Shown here piece by piece: positions 22,201 through 35,044 of a stretch of DNA of 64,000 nucleotides (the stretch's first letter is position 1; each line of letters begins with the position of its first letter). Both the position numbers and the translations under genes were made by a program. The DNA is from Gavia stellata. Taxonomy: Eukaryota > Chordata > Aves > Gaviiformes > Gaviidae. Below the pieces are notes generated by a model. The model was not told the origin of the DNA. It saw only the letters and a program-made list of their open reading frames with translations, and did not search any database. The stretch lies in assembly GCF_030936135.1 (NCBI RefSeq), contig NC_082598.1, forward strand, positions 56,202,347 through 56,266,346, read 5' to 3'.

Positions 22201-25200
22201 CCCCTCAAAATAGCATGTGGTCAGAATTTCAAGGTTTATGTAAGAGTCTAGGTGCTAGTCTTCTTTCCATAAACATGACGCAGTCCTATGTGGGCTGTCT
22301 TACACTTGTCCTACATGTTAAGAGGGACTTCAATGTAACAAGCTGCCAGGCAGGACGAGGACAGTTTTGTGGATCATCTTTTAAAGTACTGAGGGAAAGA
22401 GGGTGATACCGTGACAACAGAGTCTTCAGAACCCCTTTGAACAATGAATTTGTCATTTGCAGAGTGGCTTGCTAACCTACCCATAGCTTTGGCTTTTAAT
22501 GTATTTAAAGTGTGCTATGTCGCTAAAAGGACTGTCACCTCTCTACCTTCATGCCTGCTGAATAAGCTAATGGACATATTAAAGTGGTGTGTGGAGTCAC
22601 AGAATCACAGAATCACTAAGGTTGGAAAAGACCTGTAAGATCATCAAGTCCAACCTTAAAAAAAAAAACAAAAACAAAAAAAACCCCAAACAACACCACA
22701 ACACACCAAAAACCAACCCACCCAACACCACACAGCTCCATGCCCATCAAGCTACATCCCACAATGCCACATCCACACGCTCCTTGAATACCTCCAGGGA
22801 GGGTGACTCCACCACCTCCCTGGGCAGCCTATTCCAATGTTTCACTACTCTCTCAGTAAAGACATTTTTCCTAATATCCAGCCTGAACCTCCCTGGCGCA
22901 ACTTGAGGCCATTTCCTCTAGTCCTGTCACTCGTCACTTGGGAGAAGAGACCAACACCCACCTCTCTGCAACCTCCTTTCAGGTAGTTGTAGAGAGCGAT
23001 AAGGTCTCCCCTCAGCCTCCTCTTCTCCAGGCTAAACAACCCCAGCTCCCTCAGCCGCTCCTCATAAGACTTGTGTTCCAGACCCCTCACCAGCTTTGTC
23101 GCCCTTCTCTGGACACGCTCCAGCACCTCAATGTCTTTCTTGTAGTGAGGGGCCCAAAACTGAACACAGTATTCGAGGTGCGGCCTCACCAGAGCCGAGT
23201 ACAGGGGGATGATCACCTCCCTGCTCCTGCTGGCCACACTGTTTCTGATACAGGCCAGGATGCCGTTGGCCTTCTTGGCCACCTGGGCACACTGCTGGCT
23301 CATATTCAGCCGGGTGTCGATCAACACCCCCAGGTCCTTTTCTGCGGGGGAGCTTTCCAGCCACTCGTCCCCAAGCCTGTAGCGTTGCCTGGGGTCCTTT
23401 GTGTTTAGTTTGTGTAGCAATGAGAACACCCTTAAGAGACCCAAGCAACAACAGAAAACAGTTAGGATAGAACTGCTTATTAGTTCTGAAGAGAATGTGA
23501 TTGAGTAATTTGAGTTTGCATGAAGAATTTCATCAGTTTAGAGAATATACAATCACAGTTCCAATCTTCATTTTGACTGGTAGCTAATACTTGCTAAAAT
23601 TTTGGCTTGCATTTGAGCTGTTACTATAAGAAGCTGCTTTTGGGTCCGCATAGGGTCATTTCCACAGAAACTAGCTAAAACATAAATCGAAGTGAAAGAT
23701 ATCAAAGGAGTAGTTGGTGACAGACAAGCAGGGACCACGTGCTTTGATTTGACTGTCACTGGCTGGCCAGTCCCTTTCTGTTCACAGTGTATGTGTTTCT
23801 TATTTTTTTGGACTTGTTGCTGTTGGACTAAAAGTTAAGACAACCTCTCCTCAAAAATGTAACTGTGGCCTGTGGTCCATGGCCTCAGCTTCTTGGAATT
23901 CACTGGGCATTCCTGTTTCAAGTGATGTTCCTGATACTTTCCAGGACTTACCTTTGGGATTGGTCTCTGTCTAATACAAGTCAAGTTTGAAGACTAACCT
24001 CTTCGCTACTATACTCCCCATTTCTGGCTCCAAAGACTGCCTCTTCCCATGCAGCAGAACTGATAAAGAATCTCCAGAATCAATGTCATTGCTGAATTCT
24101 GAGTTATCAGCTGTGAAAATAGACAGTCTTGGGAATTGCCTTACATCTGCATCAGAAAGGTATGAACGGCTTCAAAAACCCAGAGCAGCTTACAGTTTTA
24201 GGAAATACCATTGCGTTAGTTTGGGTGAAGCTTTTCTCCCGTCCCTGCCCACGCAGTCCAAAGATCTTTTTTACTTTGTGACAGCATGTTGTTTCACATG
24301 CCCTGGAAGCATGGTCACGTTGATTTTTCAGTCTAAAAGTATAAGCTTCTGGCAGTCTTTTGGCAATAACAAGTCAGTTTATGATTAGCGTACATATTGG
24401 TGTAACTAGGGGCTTTCTAGAGACTCCCAGATTAGAAACATGGAAAGAAATCATTGGCTAGTGAGGACAAAACTCTTTATCAGCAGTTAGCATGATACAA
24501 ATATTAAATAATAACCATGATAAATAATAACCTTGTACTTCCCATTCTTGTTGTTTCTAATTTCCTTTCTCAGATGTTACAGCTCTCATGTTCCTGTTTC
24601 ATTTGGATGAACCCAACCGGTTATGAGTCTCCCATAAACATGACTACTGTTCTGATTTTTTTTTTTGTCGTATCACAGAATCACTAAGGTTGGAAAAGAC
24701 CTGTAAGATCATCAAGTCCAACCATCAACTAACAAACACCACCATGCCCATTAAACCATGTCCCACAATGCCTCGTCCACACGTTCCTTAAACACCTCCA
24801 GTGAGGGTGACTCCACCACTTCCCTGGGCAGCTTATTCCAGTGTTTCACCAGGGAGTATCAGGGAGTTTCAAGCTGTATTGAGATGCCAGTTGCTGTTTA
24901 GTTACCAGTCTCTTTTAACAATGTTTAATTCTGATGTGAGACACTTCCTTTTCGTGTGTCAGTCTTAGCCCAGTTCTATTCATCACACCCTTGATAGCTG
25001 CCCTGCTTCTGGTTATGGTGCACCTGTTGGAACGTCTGTTCTGTCTTGGAGTGCGGAATAGCTTTGTAGAGATCCACCTCTTTGCCAAGTCATGTTAGGT
25101 ACTCAATTTGGAAATGTTTTTCAGTGATCAAGTATTTTTCCTCTCTTCTAAAGTACATTCCAAGTCAGTCCTTCACGTAAGGTCAGAAGGTGCATTTGGA

Positions 25201-28200
25201 TTCCTGTTGACGTGGTGTTCTGGAACAGTAGTGACAGAAAAGACGAACAGGCACTGCTGTCCAGGAAACTCAGTATTTTGTGTAACTAAAACCATTTTAA
25301 GTAGCACAGTGTTAATTGCTATTATTTAGGGCTTACAGCTTGTTGGGGGAACTGAGAAAAGAGCAACTGAGAAAAGAGCAACAGAGATTAGTCTATTGCA
25401 GAGACTCTTAGCAAATTTTGTTAGTTGTTGTGTGTAGGGACCACTGCAAGTGCAGGTGTGGAAGGACTACCGAAAGTTCTTGTAGTGCCTTTAGCATTTA
25501 TACAGTTGTGGTGCAGTCCCAGATAAATGCAGTAAGTGTAGTTTTTCACTTCAAAGGCTATAGAAAGCTCAAAGAACATAAAACTAGTCCTACAAAGTAT
25601 TTTCATTACGTGGTGTACTTTCAGAAAATTCAAATGATTGAGAAAAAGCCACTGTGTTCTAACTGGAAAAGTATTAGCATGAACATGTGCTCTATTATTA
25701 CAAGTAAAATCAAGGTATACAGAATAATGTGATTTCTGAGAGCTACAACCTACATAGCATCCTTAGCTTGCTCTATTGCATTTCCTTTCTTGTACATCTT
25801 AATCTTGAAAAACAAACTGTAGAACAAAATTTTGCTATGTTCTGATCCTAAATCATTTAAAAGAAGAACTTGATTACAGTGTCTTGTCTTACAAAGTGCT
25901 TGTGCAGCTATTTGTGCTCCAGCTCATTACACTTATTTGTTTCTTAATATTTTAAAATATTTTTAAACTCCTTTCCATTTCTGTATGTTTGTTTAGATCT
26001 AATGTATTCTCCGGAAATTTAGAAAAATGCTCTCTCCTTTATTGCACCATGGTACTTAAATTACACTGGAGTATTGTCACAGCACGTTTTGCTGGAAAAG
26101 TGGATCCACCTTTAACATGTATAAATCTTATGCCAGGTGCTGGTGAATTTCTTTAAAAGTCCAGTAAGTCTTTCGGTATGTCTAGACGATTTATAATGAT
26201 GCAGCAAGGCAGCTAAGTCTGCAGAGGATACTTGAATCTCTTACCTGTACTTAAAAGAAGTTCCCCAGCTTGGTAAAAAGCAATTTTGTGTGGCTTGACT
26301 TACCTGATCTTAGGACTCTTTCTTTCTCTATGTGTTGTAGAAACTGGTTGCAGATCCCTGAGCAAACAGAGCTCTGAAAAATAAAACCAAAAAGATTGGT
26401 GAAGGTTTTGCTAGTGCTTATCTGATAATTTCTACCAAAAGTTAAAAAAACACCTTGGAACAAATAAAATGAGAAAAACTTCAAGAAGCTAAAAATCTGA
26501 AATAAGCAATTAAAAATTGAATTATAAAACATACTGAATAATTCTTCATATACAGAATGTTAAGCTTCTGGCACTGAACATACTTACCGCATGTAATCAT
26601 GCCCAGTTTGCTAGTACACGGTGCTGGTTTACCTTGGGTGAGCAAAACCCCTGTAATTTTAGGGTTCCTCATTTCAGTATGTCTTTTATTTGTTTTGGAT
26701 TAATTCTCTTCCATTGAGTCATCTTCTAGTGTTAGACTTCAGTTTAAATTCTAGGAGTCACATTTTTACCTTGTCTACAGTAAAACCCAAGTTTTAATCT
26801 GGGTCTTCATTCTTCTTAAGGTTTGCCCTCAGAGCCTTGCTGACTGAGCAACCCCATTCCCTACCCTAAGCCTAAGTCATTTGAGAGTAGCTGATGCTGC
26901 ACCATACTGATGTGATGTCAAGAGCCAATCTAAATTCCACCTGTCTTTAGTTTCAGAATGGCTGCGGTTATTGCCTTTCCTGGGTGTGCTGGCCTTGCTC
27001 GGTTACCTCGCTGTTCGGCCGTTCCTCCCTAAGAAGAAACAGCAAAAGGATAGCTTGATTAACCTCAAGATCCAGAAGGAAAATCCAAAAGTAGTGAATG
27101 AAATAAACATCGAAGATCTGTGCCTCACTAAAGCTTACTGCAGGTGTTGGCGTTCTAAGACGGTAAGACACTGTGCTACTGTAGGATTAAAGATTGAAAC
27201 TTGCATACTATTATCAGTGCTTCCGTGGTGAATTGCTACATGTTGACCTGTTGCTTTTCTCTGGAGATGGAACATGTTCCTGGTTTTTGAGAATGGCACA
27301 GTTCTGTTCTCCACTGTAAACCTGTCTACATGCAGAAAGAAACTGTAGAAACTTGTAAGAAACACAGTAGGGTTTTTTTCTAGAAACACTTACAGGGTGA
27401 CCACCTGTGTGTAGATTAAAACCAAGCAAGCCTTGTTTAATATTTGGAAATATGTTGCAACTAATTAGAAGATAACTACTCTATTTTGCAAAAATAATGC
27501 TTAGAAAGTTGTTCATCTTAGAATGAAAGTAAGGCTGGACCTGTGTTGGTGAGGGATAGCATATCCTCCTCTGGTCCAGAGCAGCCAATAGATGACTGGT
27601 TTGTGTAGTCCGTATCCCTCAGATCAATTAGATGTACATGGGTATTTTTCATCTACCCTTAATTTCTTTTGAATGTCCTGACTGCAGTCTGGTTCTGTCC
27701 TCTCTCGACTGACTGCTTTCCTGTTTTAACAGAAAAATCTGCCCTGGACCTAAGAAACCCTCTCAACTATTCTTCCTTCAGAATAATCACTGTGTTCACA
27801 AGTATTTCAGTTTTCCTTAAAACAGTACTTTCTGTTTGCAAATGATTAAATCTATTAAGACCAGTTTTACTAGTTCCACAATAAACCTTAAACCATTTGT
27901 GGCTGTGATGGCTGCTTTGCTTGCTTTTCTTTCACGGAAAAGGCTTCATCCCTAACTTTGTGTCTAAGAACAGCAATTTTAGGACCTCACAAACTTAGTT
28001 ACCTGTTAGCAGCATTTTTTTTCCCCGTAGTAACATGTGTCCTGTGTCTGATAGAAGACAGGGAGTTTGATGTTGAAATGGGACATAGTAGGAGGAACTA
28101 GCAACACTATCAAAGTGCTCTTGGCATAGGAAGAAGTATAAAAATCACCACCCAGTTGCTGTACAGAGTTATACTAATTCCTCATGTATGTTTTCTTCCA

Positions 28201-28291
28201 GTTCCCTGTCTGTGACGGCTCCCACAACAAGCACAATGAATTAACAGGAGATAACGTAGGTCCACTAATACTCAAGAAGAAAGAAGTATAG
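19114..28291 (+). CDS. CISD2: CISD2, CDGSH iron-sulfur domain protein 2 (complete, 3 exons)
   Basis: Joining 19114-19216, 26951-27162 and 28202-28291 gives an in-frame protein of 134 residues ending in TAG. It is an ER and outer-mitochondrial-membrane 2Fe-2S protein (NAF-1, Miner1) involved in calcium handling, autophagy and lifespan; loss causes Wolfram syndrome 2 in humans. Visible parts are an amphipathic N-terminus, one transmembrane helix at about residues 38-60, a basic KKKQQK stretch after it, and the CDGSH domain with cluster ligands Cys98, Cys100, Cys109 and His113. The start is preceded by GCCGCCGCC, a strong Kozak context. All introns are GT-AG. Compared with the human protein as I recall it, one alanine is absent just before the first ligand pair (KAYCRC rather than KAAYCRC), giving 134 instead of 135 residues. 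Confidence 0.96.
19840..19933 (+). repeat. Source copy of the 94-bp inverted repeat
   Basis: This intronic segment is the reverse complement of 18080-18173 with 92 of 94 positions equal. It has no flanking direct repeat, so it is taken as the template. The two copies lie 1.67 kb apart and enclose the CISD2 promoter, exon 1 and its splice donor. Confidence 0.85.
22597..23405 (-). mobile_element. CR1 LINE, 5'-truncated, antisense in CISD2 intron 1
   Basis: The minus strand encodes the C-terminal part of a CR1 reverse-transcriptase protein: PAEKDLGVL, then [20 protein letters not shown], a [13 protein letters not shown]-type block and RTRGNG. The reading frame stays open from the truncation point near 23405 down to 22845, where it meets a stop before the usual last segment. 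The 3' end is at the low-coordinate side and ends in repeats of the CR1 octamer (CACAGAAT on the plus strand). An A/C-rich patch near 22660-22730 replaces part of the usual 3' UTR. About 0.8 kb remains of a normally 4-5 kb element, so it cannot move. The long open frame suggests a fairly recent insertion. Confidence 0.93.
24672..24850 (-). mobile_element. CR1 LINE 3' fragment, antisense
   Basis: About 180 bp nearly identical in its first 60 bp to the 3' end of the CR1 at 22597, beginning TCACAGAATCACTAAGG on the plus strand. It is 5'-truncated within the 3' UTR after the CAGTGTTTCACC block. It has the same strand and apparently the same subfamily as its neighbour, but is a separate insertion about 1.3 kb away. 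Confidence 0.9.
25350..25379. repeat. 15-bp tandem duplication
   Basis: AACTGAGAAAAGAGC occurs twice in direct succession in CISD2 intron 1, followed by a partial third unit. It is a purine-rich replication-slippage product with no evident function. Confidence 0.85.
26951..27162 (+). CDS. CISD2: CISD2 exon 2
   Basis: Encodes Val35 to Thr105, including the transmembrane helix ([19 protein letters not shown]) and the first two cluster ligands in YCRCWRSKT. The acceptor is CTTTAG/TTTCAG and the donor ACG/GTAAGA. An internal CAG/GTGTTG at 27140-27146 resembles a weak donor, but its use would break the frame. Confidence 0.96.
27163..28201 (+). other. CISD2: CISD2 intron 2
   Basis: A 1,039-bp intron with a GTAAGA donor and a pyrimidine-rich acceptor (TTTTCTTCCAG). 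I saw nothing else in it. Confidence 0.9.
28202..28291 (+). CDS. CISD2: CISD2 exon 3 (terminal coding exon)
   Basis: Encodes residues 106-134: [18 protein letters not shown] and then the KKKEV C-terminus, with TAG at 28289-28291. It supplies cluster ligands Cys109 and His113 of the CDGSH motif. Confidence 0.96.
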   Translation, partial: FPVCDGSHNKHNELTGDNVGPLILKKKEV

Positions 28292-28565
28292 CAGATGCTT
28301 AATCCACTAGATCATGACTGATAAAAAGTCTTTTTATACGGTTGTAGTTGCAAGGGACAGCATTTTATTATGTGATCAGTATGATTTAGTCTAATTATTG
28401 CTGTAGACTTCTTTTTGGGATAAACTACATTTAGACAGTGCTAAATCTGTCACTGTTTTGATACTTTATTCTGAGAAGAACTATGTCTGCTTTGTAAAAC
28501 TGTAAAGTAACTATCTCTGTAAATAAGTCATTTATTTCAACAATAAAATGACTTCCTACAGTTAA
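28292..28565 (+). terminator. CISD2: CISD2 3' UTR with polyadenylation signal
   Basis: A canonical AATAAA lies at 28542-28547, about 250 bp after the stop, so cleavage is expected near 28560-28570. Longer alternative 3' ends are possible but not shown by the sequence. Confidence 0.75.
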
Positions 28566-31500
28566 GCCTTTTTTGTATGAACATGCAGCTATAAAACTGT
28601 CAGTATTTCCAAGTGACAGCAGTGCACCTTTCTACTGATTTTGTTCTGCTGAGAACCCATGTTTTGTTCTGCTTTTCAGGAACAAATTTAAGTGCACTTA
28701 AGTGGGAAAAAAGATAATAAATGCATCCTTTGTGAGGGCAGGCAGCATAGCCGTGTTAAGTTACACTAGGTGAAGGTCTGGCCTGCGCAATGCTCAAGTG
28801 GGCAGTTTGTTCGTCTCATGCAAAGCAGCCCGCCTCAGACAAACCCCACACAGCTGGACAGTCTCATACAGTGTCATAGGTGGACTGCTGCAGTTCCAGA
28901 CTGTGTAAACAAAACTATTGAGCCGGTTAGCCACTAACATTATCGCTTTATTTCGGGCCCCTGTGTTGATCGTTCCTGAGCTCTTGTAAGTTTACTTGCA
29001 CTGTAGCCGCTACTTTTTGTAGCGGGGACTTCCATGGGAGGAATTGGTTAAATGACAGAACTAAGAAAGCAGAGCTGAGCTGTATTCTTGGCTTGTTACC
29101 CATTCAGAATGATTATTTGGGCAAGTCAGAACTTTGCTGTGGTACAGCTTAATTTTGGATGCAGGTAAGTAATTGCTACTTATCTAACTGTTAAACTACT
29201 AATTAATTCTTCTAAAGTACTTTATTCTTCAATGAAAGACTGTATCCATAAGTTTAAAAATAAAAAAGTTTTATCAATGCCACAATTTTAGACAACTATA
29301 CTAAGGCAGATTTGTGCTGTTCCTGAACAGCATTTCACTTGATCCATTGCTAGGCAGGTGGGAAGCCCCAGAGCTGCATGCCATTGCCAAAGCTGATAAC
29401 CACAGTGCTGAAACAGAAAGCAAGTCAGGAAGCCGTTCTCACTTAATGGGTCTTATAGCAGCAGTAGAACTAAGGTAGATCATTCCTCCTGCATTGTAGT
29501 TCTAGGTACCTGAACCTCTTGCCTTGCAGCAAAAGGTGGCAGATTAGGATGTGACTGTGTGTTAAATGCCTGCTTTTACAAAGTGTGTAATAGAATGGTG
29601 GTACAGTCTTTAATGTTTAAATGCTTCATGGTGCTCTCACCTTGATGGATGAGCAAACATAAACATTATAGAAGGCTATAACATTTATATCAGAGGAAAA
29701 TCCATAATGTTATTAAGTGTCTTAAACTCAGTCTTCACTTACAGATGCAGTATATTCAACACCAAGCCCCATTTCTTGGGTTTGGTGAAAAAATTACTAT
29801 GTGAAATGCAAAAGCCTGTCTTTAGATTTTTTTTTTTCAGGCTTCAAAATCTGCAGCCTACTGTAGCAGGCTGTTATTATATACAAATATGTATGTGCTT
29901 CCAGCTTTTATCAGGATACTTTTGCATTCAAATAGTTTAATTTTCCTCCTAAGTCTGAGAAGTAAACTACATACATCAATCCTGTTTTCACTTCCATTGC
30001 TCTACTCAGACAAACCCTGTAATACAGCAAGTATAAGTAATACATCAAAATTGGTTTTGTTTCTGCCACAAAGCTCCTCTAGAAGGAGCATGACAATGTA
30101 AGGTTTAACCTTTTGACTCTATCTCTAGCACAGCTTGATTGTGTAATTAATTTTTTCTCCCTGCTCACTGTTAGATGCGATTGCTGCTAAACCATCTACA
30201 AATGTGGCTAGGGAACAAACGGGTGTTTTTTGTTTGTGCCTGCAATAGCAGCACTCAGTCACAGTTCCTTTGTAGAAAGGACATTTTAGTAATTTCCACA
30301 AGATAATAAAATGAAGATCACAAGGAAGATAAATTACTATTTCCTTGCATTTCCAAGTCTGTCAAGGTAATACTGTCTCTCATGGCCACAGAATTTTCAA
30401 TAGAAAATATCAAAGAATTTACTAATCAGTTCAAATTATCTACTTAAGGTCTACAGGGATAGACAGCTAAGAACTGAAGTGTCTGCAGAGCCCTGTACCT
30501 CACCAGTAATTGAGAGTGTTGAACCAATTACTTGCTAGAATGTGCTTGGTCATGTCTTGCCTCTGGATGACTTTTCTAACCTAATTTGGAAGCTCCACAC
30601 AAAGGGACAAATTTGCCCCTAATGCTAATAAAGACCAGGACTGAAGTAGACTGCATCTTCACAGTCTTGATGCAAAATCAGGGGAAGCTGAGTATGGCAT
30701 GTCATGACATGCCTTTTCACTCTAGGAGAACACTAATGTTTACCTTTCTTTTGATTATGAATTTGAACTATAGTTACAATAGACCACAAATAAACTTGTA
30801 AAACAAGTAAGTTCAGAGACAGGTGTCTGACTTGTGGCAAATACTAGACAAAGTAAATGTAACTGAAGTGCAGCTGGCACAAAATTTGATCTCTTGCACT
30901 CTGTTCAAAAAGCAAAATGCAAACCCTGTATCACTCACTGTTTTGTGGCTGTATTACACCATGACTGTTTCAGGGAATTTAGACTGAAGTCTAAAATTAA
31001 CTAAAACGCTCAGTTTGGCTGAAAAAGAGAGAAAGCAGTGATTATAATTACATTATCAGTGCATCCCCTGGCCTGTGTGACTCCCTGCTTCCAGATGGCC
31101 CATTTCTGTCTCTTCCCATATGCTGCCTGCTGTAACTCTGCCTGTTGCTTGCCACCCAGAACGCACCCTGCCGTCAGACCCTTCTGCTGCGGAGGTTCTT
31201 GTGAACACATACTGTGCTCAGTACTCTCCCCCATTATGGCTGTGATTATGTCTGCATGACAGTGGGACTCCTCTGGTTATACTTTACTGCACATTGTGTT
31301 CTAATTTTATTTCCTGGAAATGAGAGGCTGACATGGCATAAAGATTTTATTGGCTTGAATTTATGCATTATTCATGAACGATTTAATGGCATTTTGTTAA
31401 TTAAAAGTCATAACTTCACCCACACAAACTCTGATAAAAAGTGAAATCATATCTCTCAACATTAACTGCTATTTAAAATCAGCTGAAATCGTCACAATAC

Positions 31501-34500
31501 TTATTAAAAAACCCCAGTCTCATAGGTTCTTAGCCCCGATATAACATTTCTTGACACACATCATGACAAGATGCAAGTGTTTTGTTCCTTTCTGGAAGGC
31601 AAGGAGAGGAGCATTATAAAGCATTAATGCTTTTCATTTTAGATCTGCAAGTCTATGTAAGAGCTTCAGCCCGATTCTTTTTGAAGATTTAATAAAAGCT
31701 GGGAGAAAGGAGTCTTGTGAGAAACATCCACATATGGTGACGAGGAAAGGAAAATTGATTCAATTTTGTTTAGATTAGAGAACAAGATGACACTTTTCAT
31801 TGGTATAGCTATTCAAACACTCAGAAAGGTGGGAGTGATCCATTGAATAAACTGAGAGTGTACTGAGGTTAAGGGAACATGATAAATCCAATTTATGAGA
31901 TGCTGTTATGATGGTGAGCAAGTATTAGAGGCTATCATGAACAAGGGCTGTTTGTCAGAGGTTTGCTTGCATATTTGAGGTTGTGTTCAAATTTACAGGG
32001 CTGTAATCCTTACACATCACACTTCTGTTACTGAACAGACTCCAGATTTGGTATAGTGATCCCTCCCTGCAGGAAGATTCTACCTTTTATAAAACTTGGT
32101 GAAAAAAATGAATTATATAAAGCTTCCACTCCTGTAAGTTTTACTCAAGTAGAATTATTTTATATATAGTCACTGATGAACTAAGCACCATATTCCCCTC
32201 ATCAATTGGGTTTACAGACATTACAGTTTCCAAACACAATAAGCTCCCATGAAAACTACCCCTATTTAAGTAAAAGAGTGCCTCCCATTAGTCATGCAAA
32301 GAAGGCAGAACAGGCACAGAAGTCAATTTAATGACTGACACAATAACCACCAAGCACAGCACCCTAACCGTTCATCAGTGTGCACTTTGAAAGCATCTTC
32401 CTATCTGGTCAGGGGACAAACATGAACCAAACTAAAGACTGTACATTTCCCAAGGAAGCGGAGAGAACAGCAGTGTGTATAGTAAGAAGAATGTCAATGT
32501 ACTTGATAACTGTTAGGGGAAAACTTACCAAGAATTTCCTGGTATTTTTATCACTGTGCTGGAATTGCAGGCTATGAACCTTAAATATTTCTCAGGAAGC
32601 TTTCTTTTTGGCTTGGAGAGGAAGGCATATGCAAAGGCACACATACTGAGCTGTAATTAATCTGCATACAGAGGCATATATGGACACTCTGCAAATAATA
32701 GTTTCAGATAGTTTTCTTTTAAAAGTATTTTTGTATGTTTTTGTCTTGCATATTAGAAGTATAAAAGCTAAAATAGAATTGATTAATTCTTACTAATGCC
32801 AAAAATATCTAGACACATCAAATATATTCTATAGAGTATCCTGTAAAACAAGTTCAGTGAACTGTAGTGTAGAAACCTGCAAGGAGACATTGTCCACCTT
32901 GATTGTACGCACGATCTAACATCCTTACTAAAAAACAACAAAATAAAACTTGCAGTTTCTGAGGGTTGCTGTACTGACTCCATGCCTCAGAATGGAGCTA
33001 GGAATGACCTACTCAGAGCTAGTTACTTGTACAAACGTAGCAGAGTAAGAAAGATTTGCTGGTATCTGTAACAGGTCAATACTAAATCCTAACTGATACC
33101 AAAGCTAAAGGCAAGAGCAGGATTTTGGTCAACACAGGAGGTTTACTCCTGGCTTTAGGACAGTCAAGGGGAAGAGAAAGGAAGGTCCTCTGGGAATGGG
33201 AAAATTAAATGTGAACTGTATTGCAACTGACTGTGCAGGAGGCATGTATATTAAACAAAATGAAGAAAACCACATTTGAGCTTTTTGCTCCCCCTGGTGA
33301 AATGTTTTGGCAAGATATTCAACACAAGTGTTGCCAGTCATTACCATGATCCACAGCTGCACATAACTTGTGCTTCTGGAAAGACCCACAGGACCCATAG
33401 GTACATGCTGAGGGTGCTAGCGCTGTGTCCTGAACACTGCTTCCTCGTGACACCTGCCTTCACACAGCAGCCTTTCTGAAGGTAGGCGAGGTGAGGCTCA
33501 TTTCGCATTGTACCATCCCTCTCAGCACTGTGTTTTCAAGGCTGTTCATTTAAAGTCTATTCATTTTCTGCATCAATCAGAGGTAAAAAAATGCCCTGGC
33601 AAATCTGAGAGGCCTCCACTCTCCACAGTCAAGCCAGCCAGCCACCTCTTGGAAAAATGAGCACTAACTGGCTATGTTTTTAGCAAATACCTGGTTTTCT
33701 TTGCTGCAGTTATCCAAATGCAGATGTGAGAAGGACCTGATCATGGCATTTTCTCAGCCAGATGAGTATTAACTTAGGACAAAGCAAAGGAGATCCCGGC
33801 TGACCCATGAATCTTGATTTGAGAAGAGGTCTGCTGCTATTGCCGAGATGCCCAAAAAGAGCTGAGGAAGAAAGGGACAACCCATTGCCACCTTGGCCTT
33901 GCCCTGCCAGCAAACCCCACCTGAGAGGAGCTCTCCCCTCTGCCCTGCAGTGGCTAGCACCAGAACATAGCCACTCTCAGCAGCTGAAGAGCTGGCTTTC
34001 CCTCCCTTGACATCATGTTGTGCCAAGGCTGAGGTACATAGGTGAAGCAGCAGCCATCCCAATCCCATACAACCCTTTCCCAGTCCTTATAGCCTCTCCA
34101 CAACCCTCATCCCACTTTCAAGCTCAGTCCTGTTTTCTACCAGCACCAGCAACACCTGTATTACCACAGTCCCTGGTGGACCCAGCTGTCTCTCAGCACA
34201 CAAGTACCACTTGCTGTTTCTTGCTACGACCAAAGCTGACAGTCCCTTGAAGGCACAAAGGAGTGCATGAGCTGTGAGGAAGAACAGCAATAGGAAAAGG
34301 CAAGTTTTGGAACCCGAATGAGGAAGGAGAGAGAATCACCCACTCATGGCACGACTCGGTCACTGTGTGTCAGCAGTCTCTAATTCAGAAGTTGCATTCT
34401 TTGAGCTGTTGAACTTGTCATCTCACAGCCCAGTTTCAACCATCAAGAAATTATTCACATTAGTCTCCATTTTCTTCTGTTTATATTCCACCTCATAACT

Positions 34501-34804
34501 CCACTCCATGCCTGAACAATTCTGATCCTCTTCCTGGCCTCACACCCACACATTTCAAGTAACTGTTGACTGCTGACTTCTCAGTGACTCACTGCCTGGC
34601 CAGCCTAATCACTGTATGTTCAGCTATTTCATCTCTTAAGGCACCATCAACACAAAAATATTTTATGAAACTCCACCAGGGCTGCTTTTAAAATAGCATA
34701 CATAACTGATACTTGTTTTGGTTTCCTCCAGAAAGATTAGACACGCTGTGTTTACTCAACAGAAGCGTAAGAGCTGAAGGACCATATTCTTGTAGTTGTC
34801 TGTC
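28566..34804. other. Convergent intergenic region, CISD2 to SLC9B2
   Basis: About 6.2 kb between two genes whose 3' ends face each other. It should include the 3' UTR of SLC9B2 at its right end, though I could not pick a convincing minus-strand AATAAA. No second SLC9B copy, no other coding exon and no recognisable transposon was found. An AT-rich block at about 31320-31440 has several homeodomain/POU-like words and is listed as a finding. Confidence 0.6.
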
Positions 34805-35044
34805 TTACGAAGGTTCGCAGGCCTCTGCCTCTTCTCCAACCTCAGCACCTTCCTCATCCTCCTTGCTATTTGTCTGAGCCTTCTGCAAAAGTCTGGGCCC
34901 TGCCAAGCCAATAACCAGGGCTCCAACTGGAGCAGTGATCAAGATAGCCAAGAAAGCTACTGTCAGTACATCCATTCCATACTTCTCCAGCTGCTCATCC
35001 TGATGACTCCTCGCTGTATCCAGGGCAAGGGAACCTATTGCAGC
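34805..35044 (-). CDS. SLC9B2: SLC9B2 last coding exon
   Basis: Residues 467-545 and the stop. It starts AAIGSLALDTARS after a TTTCCTGCAG acceptor, includes the final membrane helix (MDVLTVAFLAILITAPVGAL), and ends in a Glu-rich cytosolic tail. Confidence 0.95.
   Translation of the reverse strand, partial: AAIGSLALDTARSHQDEQLEKYGMDVLTVAFLAILITAPVGALVIGLAGPRLLQKAQTNSKEDEEGAEVGEEAEACEPS

Larger units (their letters stand above)
19217..26950 (+). other. CISD2: CISD2 intron 1
   Basis: A 7.7-kb GT-AG intron. It contains the source copy of the 94-bp inverted repeat, two antisense CR1 LINE fragments and a short tandem duplication. I saw no other coding exon or RNA gene in it. Confidence 0.85.

Noticed and set aside
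22938-23451. Plus-strand and alternate-frame open frames over the CR1 element
   Set aside because: They are shadows of the minus-strand CR1 reverse-transcriptase frame.
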